A stretch of 64,000 bases of DNA from Segatella copri DSM 18205. GTDB lineage: Bacteria; Bacteroidota; Bacteroidia; Bacteroidales; Bacteroidaceae. Positions 56,268 through 63,722 of this stretch are shown here, in pieces. Position numbers and translations under genes: made by a program. The first letter of the stretch is position 1. The number at the start of each line of letters is the position of its first letter. The notes below the pieces were generated by a model, which searched no databases, was not told the origin of the DNA, and saw only the letters and a program-made list of their open reading frames with translations. The stretch is taken from assembly GCF_025151535.1 (NCBI RefSeq), contig NZ_CP102288.1:625501-689500 (forward strand), written 5' to 3'.

Positions 56268-57119
56268 TTATTTATAAAAGTATTGTCCTTTCTTCTGAGT
56301 CTGGCATCCAAACTCGATGGCGTGATGCGGACAATGGTGATAGCAGGTAAAGCAGGTGAGGCAATCCTTGTGATGCAGCCATTCCGGATATTCTCCATGA
56401 CCGCCCTTGATATCGCCTACAGGACAGACGTTGGCACAGATGCCACACTTCACGCACTTGTCTTTCTCCACATGAAACCGCTTGTCGGTGATGAGCACCT
56501 TCTCAAAGAATCCGCCCACAACCTTGGTGAAGAACCAGGGGATAGGACCTTTTACCAGACGGTTCACGCCCTCTTTCCTGTCGAATATCTCTTCGCAGAT
56601 AACCGCCAGTTCCTGTGCCGATTTCGATTTCTTACGAACTTCGCGCTCCTTCGAATCAACATCCATGAAAGGAAGTCCCACATAAGATTCCGGCATGATG
56701 AGTGAGTAGGAAGCAGAAACCTCCGTGATGCCCAATGCCTGAAGCGATGCATTCAGCGCAATCGTATCGTTGAGGTTTTCGATGGTGAGTCCGATGCTGT
56801 CGCCTGCAGTACAGACGCAATAGGCGAAAGGATGCTTTCTGAACGTCTCCTTATCTTCTGCATTAGCATCAGGAGTTTCTCTCTGTATCTTCATCTTCCT
56901 GATAAACTCCCTTACAAGGCGTGGAACTCTCCAGCCATGTACGGGGAAAACGAATCCGAGCCGTTCATCCTCTTTCAGAATAAACGGCTCGGCTATATTG
57001 TGGCTTGAATCATCCGCCCGCATATAAGGGGCGATAGGAATCAAGTCTTCGTGTGTAGCCGCTGCCAGTCTGGCTGCTGCCCACTTGGTATTTCCTGTTC
57101 CGGAGAAATAGAAAACCAT
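56268..57119 (-). CDS. EFR1-type flavodoxin-ferredoxin electron carrier
   Basis: A 283-residue protein fusing a flavodoxin-like domain (residues 1-170, FYFSGTGNTKWAA binding FMN) with two [4Fe-4S] ferredoxin motifs (CVKCGICANVCP near 219 and CLTCFTCYHHCP near 248). It matches the EFR1 family. It would move electrons at low potential in the cytoplasm; partner unknown. Operon with DUF1573 (29 bp) and the M6 protease (22 bp). Confidence 0.9.
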   Translation of the reverse strand: MVFYFSGTGNTKWAAARLAAATHEDLIPIAPYMRADDSSHNIAEPFILKEDERLGFVFPVHGWRVPRLVREFIRKMKIQRETPDANAEDKETFRKHPFAYCVCTAGDSIGLTIENLNDTIALNASLQALGITEVSASYSLIMPESYVGLPFMDVDSKEREVRKKSKSAQELAVICEEIFDRKEGVNRLVKGPIPWFFTKVVGGFFEKVLITDKRFHVEKDKCVKCGICANVCPVGDIKGGHGEYPEWLHHKDCLTCFTCYHHCPHHAIEFGCQTQKKGQYFYK

Positions 57120-57148
57120 GCTTACTTTTAAATATGTATTGAGCTAGA

Positions 57149-57538
57149 TTATTTCTTTTCTGTCATAACACCTTCTATATAGAGACGTGACATTTCTACA
57201 TTGCCGTTAGAACGGACGGTGATGCTCTTCTTGAAATGACCAGGGAACATGCCCTTGCCGTTATAGGTAACACTAATCTGTCCCTTCTCGCCTGGAGCGA
57301 TAGGCTTCTTGGTGTAAGAAGGTATGGTACAGCCGCAGCTGGCAATAGCCTGGTTGATAATCAAAGGCTTGTTGCCCACATTGGTGAAGGTAAAGGTAGC
57401 CTTCTGTACCGGATTTGATTCTTCGAATGAACCGAAGTTGTGTATCAGTTTGTCGAACTTAATCTCTGCCTGAGCAGATGCAGTAGCTACAAGAGCCACC
57501 AGCATAGTGAGTGTCAATATGATTCTTTTCATCTTCAT
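57149..57538 (-). CDS. DUF1573 family exported protein
   Basis: A 129-residue protein with a signal peptide (MKMKRIILTLTMLVALVATA) and a DUF1573 immunoglobulin-like fold; FTNVGNKPLIINQAIASCGC and PIAPGEKGQISVTYNGKG are family blocks. Periplasmic or surface-exposed; function unknown. A minus-strand TACTTTTG box at 57600-57607 gives it a promoter, so it is first in its operon. Confidence 0.88.
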   Translation of the reverse strand: MKMKRIILTLTMLVALVATASAQAEIKFDKLIHNFGSFEESNPVQKATFTFTNVGNKPLIINQAIASCGCTIPSYTKKPIAPGEKGQISVTYNGKGMFPGHFKKSITVRSNGNVEMSRLYIEGVMTEKK

Positions 57539-57599
57539 ATCCTTTCTTCTTTTTTATATTTCCTCTTTAATTTGCTTCTTATTTTTATATAATTTGATG

Positions 57600-57607
57600 C
57601 AAAAGTA
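57600..57607 (-). promoter_or_regulatory. -7 box TACTTTTG for DUF1573 operon
   Basis: TAnnTTTG on the minus strand, 62 bp before the DUF1573 start. Confidence 0.6.
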
Positions 57608-57650
57608 CATATAAAGTTTAGTATTACGTTACTTTTTTACATTATTTAAC

Positions 57651-57835
57651 CGAACTTTCGCAAGTTTTGTCCCACACGCCCTGAAGGGGCAGAAGCTCCT
57701 AGCCCAGGGCATCTCCCTGGGTAATTACGGACGCAACCCTGTCGCCCTGAAAGGGCAAAAGCTTTAAAATATCGGGCAATAAACAAAGCTTTTGCCCTTT
57801 CTAACGCTTTCTGAAATAAAGGAGACAAAAAGTCC
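57651..57835. repeat. GC-rich hairpin repeat (CGCCCTGAAAGGGC type)
   Basis: A compact element with two hairpins: CCCAGGG/CCCTGGG (57703-57721) and a 16-bp stem AAAGGGCAAAAGCTTT with AAAGCTTTTGCCCTTT (57750-57765 with 57785-57800). This GCCCTGAAAGGGC family recurs in many Bacteroidetes intergenic regions, from memory. Its GC content contrasts with the flanks. A spurious 64-codon frame runs through it. No gene lies in 57539-57913. Confidence 0.7.
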
Positions 57836-57913
57836 CCCAACCTTAATCACTTAAGATTGGGGGAGAGAGTAGAAAAAATAATAAACTATGAACAATATCA
57901 ACTGAATAGAGGG

Positions 57914-58348
57914 CTAAATATGGAAATTAATTTCATTCAGCCAAGCCTGAACACTGAAGCAGGGACAGGACTTGTGGACGTTCGGGAGATCACGATGACC
58001 TAGGATCTCGGCTTCGGGATAGTCTACGCACAGACTCGTCAGGAGATTCTGGAGCGACTGCTTCTGAGCCTTCGTACGGGTATCTGCCGGATTGCCGTCG
58101 GCGTCGAGACCGCCTTCGTAACAGATGCCGATACTGTGTGCATTGAAATGGCGGGCGTGGGCGCCGATTTCTGACTCGGGACGTCCGGGGTAGATGACGC
58201 CGTCTTTCGTGATGTAATAGTGATAACCGATGCCGCGGAAACCACGGGCTAAATGACAGGCTTCGAGCTTTTCGAAGGTGAAGTCCTGGGTGACGCGGGT
58301 GGCTGAACAGTGAATGACAATAAGTGATATTTTTCTTGTGTTTTTCAT
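57914..58348 (-). CDS. N-acetylmuramoyl-L-alanine amidase (T7-lysozyme/amidase-2)
   Basis: A 144-residue zinc amidase. Zinc-ligand residues fit HCSAT near 13, GAHARHFNAHSIG near 80 and HRDLPNVHKSCPCF near 122. It cleaves the amide bond of peptidoglycan stems; the size and lack of signal peptide resemble phage-type enzymes. It is 26 bp from a smalltalk peptide gene and 0.5 kb from an HU-type gene, a module seen in Bacteroides accessory DNA (from memory). It may act in lysis or in DNA-transfer-linked wall opening. Confidence 0.87.
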   Translation of the reverse strand: MKNTRKISLIVIHCSATRVTQDFTFEKLEACHLARGFRGIGYHYYITKDGVIYPGRPESEIGAHARHFNAHSIGICYEGGLDADGNPADTRTKAQKQSLQNLLTSLCVDYPEAEILGHRDLPNVHKSCPCFSVQAWLNEINFHI

Positions 58349-58374
58349 AGTGCTGAATCTTTAAAGGGTTGATA

Positions 58375-58467
58375 CTACTGGCAGCTCTGCACACAAAAGG
58401 CAGAGGCTACGGCAGTGAGAACGGTAATGACGAAATTCAGAATTTTCTTGAGTGTTTCTCTTTTCAT
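58375..58467 (-). CDS. Smalltalk family small protein
   Basis: A 30-residue peptide (MKRETLKKILNFVITVLTAV, then ASAFCVQSCQ): a basic N-terminus, one hydrophobic span and a Cys-rich end. It matches the Bacteroidetes smalltalk family as I recall it. Located between the amidase and HU-type genes on the same strand. Membrane peptide of unknown function. Confidence 0.7.
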   Translation of the reverse strand: MKRETLKKILNFVITVLTAVASAFCVQSCQ

Positions 58468-58491
58468 TTTCATTTGATTTAAGGTTAACTG

Positions 58492-58655
58492 AACTTTCGC
58501 ATATCAGGAAGTTAAAGGAGTTAAGGAAGTTAAGGAGTTAAGACGTATGTCTTGCTGCTTAAAAACAACGCCAAAAAGACTGTTGTCTTAACTCCTCAGC
58601 GACCGTAGGGAGCGATAACTCCTTTAACTCCTTTAACTTCTGAGCTTGCGAAACT
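58492..58655. repeat. Palindromic intergenic repeat B, copy 3
   Basis: Starts ACTTTCGCATATCAGG and ends CTTGCGAAACTT, terminal inverted repeats, with AAGGAGTTAAGG-type runs and the core CGACCGTAGGGAGCGATAAC. Same family as 42384-42539. The remaining 58656-58861 contains no gene I can support. Confidence 0.7.
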
Positions 58656-58861
58656 TGAAAGGTTAATAAATGGATTGGGGGGCTCGGATTTCCTATATCC
58701 GTGCGATACTGGAGAAGGAAGGCTGACAGGATGAGCAGATGGGCTTGATAGCGCGTGTTTCAATGATGCTTGCTATATTGATGAATAGCCGGGGGTGCTA
58801 TAGCCGAATCCCGGACTGCATCCTGTCTAAAACCTTCTTTCTTCATCTACTGGCGATGGGG

Positions 58862-59413
58862 TTACTCCAGGCCGTCGCCACCATCGGAGCCGCTGCTCTC
58901 GGTATTGCCTGATCCGCCAGTCTGGGTTGAGTCGCCACCCTGGTTTGTGCCGCCACCCTGGGTGGTATCGCCTGTGTTATCCTTACCGCCGTCTGGTGGA
59001 GTAACATCTCCTGTTACGGCTGTAGCCTTCTTCAGGGTTGCATCGAGGTTCAGACTGTTTGCCTTGAACTCACCGGTGCCACGGGCACGGAGCTTCAGTC
59101 CGGCAATGTTCTTGGTGATGCTGAACTCCTTCTCGGAGGCAGCACCTTCCTTGTTCTTGATGCCGATGCTGAAGATGGCGAGGTCGGGAATCTTCACGGC
59201 GATACCCTGCAGAACCAGTTCTCTTACGCAGCTCACCATGTCGGTGAGCATACCCTTGATGGCTCCCTTTGAGAACGGGGTGTTGTGACTTTCCATGTGC
59301 TCTGCGAGTTCATCAAGACCATAGGTCTGGGTGACTACAGGGTAGGCGAAAAACTTGCCGTAAGCGGCGCTCAACTTCTCGTTGACATACTTCTTCAATG
59401 TGTACAGAATCAT
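58862..59413 (-). CDS. HU/IHF-like DNA-binding protein with low-complexity tail
   Basis: A 183-residue protein. Residues 1-135 are an HU-like domain (SKGAIKGMLTDMVSCVRELV, LQGIAVKIPDLAIFSIGI), as in Bacteroides HU-type accessory proteins. The last 45 residues are Gly/Thr/Asp/Ser-rich and likely disordered. The usual DNA-bending tip is altered. Linked to smalltalk and amidase genes. A minus-strand TATCTTTG box at 59512-59519 supports the start. Confidence 0.8.
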   Translation of the reverse strand: MILYTLKKYVNEKLSAAYGKFFAYPVVTQTYGLDELAEHMESHNTPFSKGAIKGMLTDMVSCVRELVLQGIAVKIPDLAIFSIGIKNKEGAASEKEFSITKNIAGLKLRARGTGEFKANSLNLDATLKKATAVTGDVTPPDGGKDNTGDTTQGGGTNQGGDSTQTGGSGNTESSGSDGGDGLE

Positions 59414-59511
59414 AGTGTCTTCATTTTAAGGTTAATAAATTGTGTTTGTGTTGTAGGGGGCGCTGCGCATTGCCTCTTGGTGGTATGAGATGTTATCTCT
59501 GAACCACAATG

Positions 59512-59519
59512 CAAAGATA
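59512..59519 (-). promoter_or_regulatory. -7 box TATCTTTG for HU-like gene
   Basis: TAnnTTTG on the minus strand, 99 bp before the HU-like start. Confidence 0.6.
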
Positions 59520-59772
59520 CGAAATCGGTGAGGGGTCAACTCACAGTTGCTCATACTTGCTCATGCTTTATCATACTTTTTCATAGATTCTTTTTTTCTG
59601 GAGTTTATAAGCCCATTATAATGAATCATCATTTGCTTGAATCTTACAAAAACAAGTAGGTCGGCAAAAGCTATGGATGGCGGTCTCCTTACCGCACTTT
59701 TTAGGGGTGATGTGCAATAGAATAAAAGTTTTTTGTAACTACTCAGCACCCCTATGGGCATGAGTAATCGTC

Positions 59773-59922
59773 TTACTGTTGTACTACAGCAAGAATTGCA
59801 TTGAATTTAGAATTTCCGTTCTTCATAGCAGTTTCAGCAATGGAGTGCAACTTGGCAAAATCATCGGCACCGCTGTCTGTTCGGAAGCAACCGCTGACTT
59901 TCTGCTTTATCTTGATTTTCAT
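59773..59922 (-). pseudogene. C-terminal remnant of an IS66-type transposase
   Basis: A 49-codon frame reading QKVSGCFRTDSGADDFAKLH then SIAETAMKNGNSKFNAILA matches the C-terminal tail of IS66-family transposases. No upstream catalytic domain remains. It shows that 59.5-60.0 kb has been hit by insertion elements. The rest of 59414-60034 is non-coding and AT-rich. Confidence 0.6.
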
Positions 59923-59982
59923 CAAGCTGCTAAATAAACTTAAAAATCACTGTGTTTATGCGGAATAGTGATGTATTATAAT

Positions 59983-60013
59983 TACCTTTGTAATTAAATA
60001 TGCATCTGCATAT
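59983..60013 (+). promoter_or_regulatory. Promoter and palindrome ahead of the YhcG/DUF1016 gene
   Basis: TACCTTTG (59983-59990) is a -7 box. Directly after the expected start lies a palindrome ATATGCA-TC-TGCATAT (59998-60013), placed as an operator would be. Confidence 0.5.
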
Positions 60014-60034
60014 GGCAAATAATACACTGATAAA

Positions 60035-61090
60035 ATGACAACAGACAATAAAGACAACAAACTCTCAATAGGAAGTAGCGATTATGCTGAGATACTGCGA
60101 CACGCTGTCGCAGTAATTGAGCATGCACGGACAGAAATAGCCCGACATGTCAATGGCTACGTATCTACCGCCTATTGGGAGATTGGTCAAATGCTTCATG
60201 AGCGCAAGATTGAAAGTGGGTATGGTGACAGCGTTGTAAGAAGATTGTCAGCAGACCTGAAAGAACGATACCCGAAGATGGGTGTTTCACCACGTCAACT
60301 TTGGAACATGAAGAAATTTTATGAACGTTACGCGGGACATGATGAAAAAGTGCTACGCTCCGTAGCACTTTTGCCGTGGTCGCACAATCTGCTACTGCTG
60401 AGCAAGGGATTTAATGATGAAGCCACGCTATATTATGCTCAGGAAACTATAACCAAAGGTTGGAATCGTGACTTGTTGCTCAATGCCATCAAACTTAATA
60501 TGTATGAGACACAGGCATTGGCACGAGTAGATAACAATTTCGACCGCACTCTTCCTGCCGAACAAGCGCAGTATGCCAATGAGGTGTTTAGCAGCAGCTA
60601 CAATCTTGGTTTCTTGGGAGTAACAAGTCCCATTCTGGAGCTTGAACTTGAAGACCGCCTTGTAAAAGCTATCACCCGTTTCCTTATGGAACTTGGTAAT
60701 GGTTTCACTTTCATTGGCAACCAACATGTATTGGAATACAATGGTAAAGAAAGTAAGGTAGATATGTTGTTTTTCCATCGTGGACTGCGCTGCCTTGTTG
60801 CTGTTGACCTAAAGATAGGTCCTTTCAAACCAGAGTATGCAGGTAAGATGAACTATTATCTGTCTCTGCTTGACCGCCTTGAACGTGGTGCTGACGAAAA
60901 CCGTTCTATAGGAATCATACTTTGTGCGGAAAAAGACCGTGTAGAGGTAGAACTCGCACTTGAAGATATGGGAAAGCCTATCGGAGTAGCGGATTATCAG
61001 TTGATAGTACCGAAAGAAAAATTACAGAAAGTCCTTGCTGATGAGATTAAGGCATTTAGTGAGGAGAAAGAAAACAAAGAAACATTATAA
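60035..61090 (+). CDS. YhcG/DUF1016 family PD-(D/E)XK nuclease
   Basis: A 351-residue protein. The N-terminal DUF1016 domain (residues 10-180, STAYWEIGQMLHERKIESG, SPRQLWNMKKFYERY) precedes a PD-(D/E)XK nuclease fold (about 200-330) with KVDMLFFHRG and VAVDLKIGPF carrying catalytic Asp and Asp-x-Lys. Such proteins often accompany restriction or defence genes and are mobile. It is alone here, flanked by transposon remnants, and may be a solitary nuclease. A perfect 12-bp hairpin lies within the gene at 60346-60372. Confidence 0.87.
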   Translation: MTTDNKDNKLSIGSSDYAEILRHAVAVIEHARTEIARHVNGYVSTAYWEIGQMLHERKIESGYGDSVVRRLSADLKERYPKMGVSPRQLWNMKKFYERYAGHDEKVLRSVALLPWSHNLLLLSKGFNDEATLYYAQETITKGWNRDLLLNAIKLNMYETQALARVDNNFDRTLPAEQAQYANEVFSSSYNLGFLGVTSPILELELEDRLVKAITRFLMELGNGFTFIGNQHVLEYNGKESKVDMLFFHRGLRCLVAVDLKIGPFKPEYAGKMNYYLSLLDRLERGADENRSIGIILCAEKDRVEVELALEDMGKPIGVADYQLIVPKEKLQKVLADEIKAFSEEKENKETL

Positions 61091-61240
61091 TATGGACATT
61101 CAAAGAATACCTCAGTTCGGGATATCAAGCTCTATCTAAAGGCTTTATAATGTTTTTATATAAGGGACACAGAGGCTTGGCAACCATTTATATATCTTGG
61201 ATGGTTGCTGAGACAAAATCCTCCTGTAAAATATGCAATG

Positions 61241-62149
61241 TTAGAAAAGACTAAGCTGTTTCGTATCTTCGATAACGTATCCAGTAAGTGCCTTGGGCTT
61301 GTTGTCAAAGAAACAGTATGCCCCTAATGCAGAAATAATATTTATGATGAAATTCGAAACAGACCTGTGACGTGAATGTACTATCTGAGCCGTATTTTTC
61401 AACAGGTCATTAATCGTTTCAATGATGTATCTTTTGCGTAGCATCATCTTGTCATAGAACGGCATTAGTTTGTTCTTCATGTTCACTCTCAGTCCTGTAA
61501 CCAACTGGATGCCTTCCTCAAAAAGCGAATCGAAGAGTTTTTGCGAGATATAGCCTTTATCTGCAAACAGCTTGCCATACAGACGTTTAGCCAATACATC
61601 GAATACCGCTGGATCTTTGTCGCTAACGTTTGCACCAGTGAGAACAAAAGCAATTATCTCACCTCTATCATTACAAGCCAGATGTAGCTTGAACCCATGA
61701 CACCATCCCATTGTTCCCTTTCCGTCTGTGGCAATGCCTTTGAACACTTTGTTGGCATAACGCCTGAGATTGTGGCATATTGGTATCATGGTTGAATCAA
61801 CAAAGGTTATACCTGTACATCTGCCAAAAGCACGGAGATTCAGGAAGAACATGAGAGGGAAGAATACGCGACTTTCAAGTTCTACAAAACGGTTATAAGA
61901 CACCGCATTTGGAAAATATGACTTCAAAGTTCCTCTTATAAAGAATAGGTAATAATGCTTGAAGTTTCGGAACGAGCCGAAATGGAAATACAGCAAAATC
62001 GTCATGATTTCACTATCAGATAAAGAGGCTTTACGTCGTCTGCGCTTTACTCCATCTTCACTCAAAAGCAATTTTCCTGCATTTTCAGCATCAAAAACTT
62101 TGTAAAATTCATCAATAATACAAAATAATTTTGTAATTTTGGATAAAAT
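61241..62149 (-). mobile_element. IS982 family transposase
   Basis: A DDE transposase of about 302 residues in frame from 62149. SDSEIMTILLYFHFGSFRNF, GITFVDSTMIPICHN (first Asp), WCHGFKLHL, LFADKGYIS (second Asp) and the Glu in KRYIIETINDLLKN match IS982. The N-terminal part SKITKLFCIIDEFYKVFDAE lies upstream of the first TTG at 62071, so the real start is probably the ATT at 62149 just after an in-frame TGA, or the start codon has been lost. I could not find terminal inverted repeats by eye. Some or all of the element may be inactive. Confidence 0.85.
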
Positions 62150-62159
62150 CGCAATTCAT

Positions 62160-62300
62160 CTTTATAAAAGGCAGTCTGAGGGATTGAGGAAAATTGGGGT
62201 TACGGATAAGAGACCGTATTCAATTCTACATTCTGCTATGATTTGCGTATCAAAGAACTCCCGACGCTGAGCCACCAGCCTGTTTCAATGGCTCGTTGTC
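62160..62300 (-). ncRNA. Candidate RNA downstream of the abi gene, with strong hairpin
   Basis: A minus-strand TACCTTTG box (62305-62312) precedes a hairpin whose arms CCGAC-GAGCCA (62261-62274) and TGGCTC-GTCGG (62289-62302) flank a 14-base loop, then CAAAGAACTC and a small stem ACGG/CCGT near 62204-62219. There is no protein-coding frame. Its 9-base TCTTATCCG is complementary to CGGATAAGA in the abi leader. The start would lie within one arm, so boundaries are approximate. Confidence 0.35.
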
Positions 62301-62304
62301 GGGG

Positions 62305-62312
62305 CAAAGGTA
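62305..62312 (-). promoter_or_regulatory. -7 box TACCTTTG between abi and IS982
   Basis: TAnnTTTG on the minus strand with no annotated gene directly downstream except the IS982 frame. Confidence 0.45.
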
Positions 62313-62361
62313 ATACTTTTATTTGAAACCACCAAATCTTATACACACAATTTAACGGTGC

Positions 62362-63285
62362 TTACCGCCATATTGGCTCCTTGCGCCAGTCACCAGTAAA
62401 ACCGTACTTGTAATAAGGTATATTGGTACTGTGGTCAATCAAGGCAAGCAACTTGTCCTTTATCTGATTGTCTGGATACACGGCATTGCAGAGATAGAGC
62501 ATAGCAGAAATCACTCCGTATGGTTTCTTCTTTTGGTTGTCCGTCAATAGATTCAGCAACCACCTGTCACGATGTCCTTTGGGATTGGTCACTTGCTTGG
62601 CAAGGCTACGGTTCCAGAGACGTGAGTGGTGGGCTATGATGTTACGAAGCACAGAGATAGCCTCCAACCAACTGGATAACTCCTTTGCAGAATACAGTCC
62701 GAAGTCGTTGGCAATAGCGGCGCGTTCTGGCAACTGGCTCTTCAAATTCTTATACATCTTGGAGAGTGTACCAAAGGTGGCACTTTCGAGTATCATCCAC
62801 GCATCAGGATTATCGCCCTCCATCGACTCCCAATCCCAATTAGAATGCTCTGCTATGTATTCTTTGGCAAATGGCTCTGTACTACGGTCAAACTCATATT
62901 TGAGGTCGAGCACGAAGTCCTCGTAATAGTCTTTACGCTCAAAGAGAGAAGCATCCAAATACCAAAGTCCGCTACCCTTTGCTTGTGAAAGATGGTTGAT
63001 AATCTTAGCACGTAATGCCACTTCTATAATCTCAATGGCATCAAAGAGTATCAGTCGAAGTCTACGGTCAAAGTCGTATCGGGCAATTACATCGTCGAAT
63101 GACGCACCCTCCTTGAAGTCGTGCTCTGTTTCCTCATCCCTCATGTCCGTCCAATAGTATTTCAAACGGAAATAACTGATATGCGCCAAACACTGCTTGG
63201 CACTCTCCTCATCACCAAACGCCATACCTCTTGAACGGAGCAGGCGGATTTGTTCATCTATTGTGCGTGGCTTCTGATTGCTCAT
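62362..63285 (-). CDS. Abi_2 (AbiD/AbiF-type) abortive-infection protein
   Basis: A 307-residue Abi_2 (PF07751) protein. The N-terminus IDEQIRLLRSRGMAF followed by CLAHISYFRLKYYW is typical, and RNIIAHHSRLWNR near 233 is the Rx4-6H HEPN RNase motif. Such proteins act as phage-triggered growth arrest factors, probably RNA-cleaving. It is preceded by a structured, terminated leader (63286-63386) that may encode its RNA partner. Surrounded by mobile-element remnants. No other phage-defence gene is adjacent. Confidence 0.85.
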   Translation of the reverse strand: MSNQKPRTIDEQIRLLRSRGMAFGDEESAKQCLAHISYFRLKYYWTDMRDEETEHDFKEGASFDDVIARYDFDRRLRLILFDAIEIIEVALRAKIINHLSQAKGSGLWYLDASLFERKDYYEDFVLDLKYEFDRSTEPFAKEYIAEHSNWDWESMEGDNPDAWMILESATFGTLSKMYKNLKSQLPERAAIANDFGLYSAKELSSWLEAISVLRNIIAHHSRLWNRSLAKQVTNPKGHRDRWLLNLLTDNQKKKPYGVISAMLYLCNAVYPDNQIKDKLLALIDHSTNIPYYKYGFTGDWRKEPIWR

Positions 63286-63386
63286 TGCTGTTTATAAAAA
63301 AGTGACCCGCCAGCAGATCTACGGGATGCCGACGGGTTCTGTTATCGTTTGATTCGGACTGTCTTATCCGAGAATCTTCCTATTTT
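63286..63386 (-). ncRNA. Structured leader RNA of the abi gene, abiF-RNA-like
   Basis: Transcribed from a minus-strand TATCTTTG box (63393-63400). It holds a bulged stem near 63351-63376 and a terminal 11-bp hairpin (ACCCGTCGGCA with TGCTGGCGGGT, 63305-63337, loop of 11) followed by six U. The U run ends about 10 nt before the abi start codon. The layout, small RNA then terminator then toxin, is that of type III-like antitoxin RNAs and agrees with an abiF RNA motif I recall from Rfam; that identity needs a covariance search. Confidence 0.55.
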
Positions 63387-63392
63387 CGTGGG

Positions 63393-63400
63393 CAAAGATA
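63393..63400 (-). promoter_or_regulatory. -7 box TATCTTTG for the abi leader
   Basis: TAnnTTTG on the minus strand, 107 bp before the abi start. It gives a transcript beginning near 63386. Confidence 0.65.
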
Positions 63401-63473
63401 GCATATTTTCTTGAATTACGCAATATTTTCATAAGTTTTTTCACTAAACGGCTTTAATTCTATCAATTTTTCA

Positions 63474-63481
63474 GTATCTTT
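63474..63481 (+). promoter_or_regulatory. -7 box TATCTTTG for the 3'-edge lipoprotein
   Basis: TAnnTTTG on the plus strand; start expected near 63488, giving a leader of about 235 nt. Confidence 0.65.
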
Positions 63482-63487
63482 GCACCG

Positions 63488-63722
63488 AGTTTCGCAAGAG
63501 ACACGACATATTAGATGCTCAATTTCATCTCGAATCTGCACCTCGAAAGAATGAGAGCTACCTATACACGTTGAAGTGTACGCATAAGCGTGGACTTCAC
63601 CATAGTGTATAGAGGCAGTGCAGAGCCTGAGATGAATATGGCAGGGGTCTGCGCTTTCTTTCTGCTTGACTGTTAGTGCTGATTTCCCATTGAGAAGATA
63701 GTAGTAACTAAAGATAAAGATT
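63488..63722 (+). promoter_or_regulatory. Long structured leader with extended hairpin and 19-codon uORF
   Basis: An extended hairpin of about 115 nt: TTCATCTC/GAGATGAA (63524-63531 with 63629-63636), CTGCAC/GTGCAG (63536-63541 with 63618-63623), CTATACAC/GTGTATAG (63562-63569 with 63605-63612), TGAAGT/ACTTCA (63572-63577 with 63594-63599) and ACGC/GCGT closing an ATAA loop. A 19-codon frame (MLNFISNLHLERMRATYTR) starts at 63515 inside it. It could be a riboswitch, a leader-peptide system or a mobile sequence. No known class recognised. Confidence 0.5.

Noticed and set aside
57646..57840. 64-codon ORF on the minus strand
   Set aside because: It falls entirely in a GC-rich repeat element; the repeated text, not a protein, explains it.
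59561..59761. 66-codon ORF on the minus strand
   Set aside because: AT-rich, no domain, downstream of an IS66 remnant; probably non-coding.
60035..63285. Complete restriction-modification system
   Set aside because: YhcG and Abi_2 genes are present but no methyltransferase, specificity or restriction subunit is visible.
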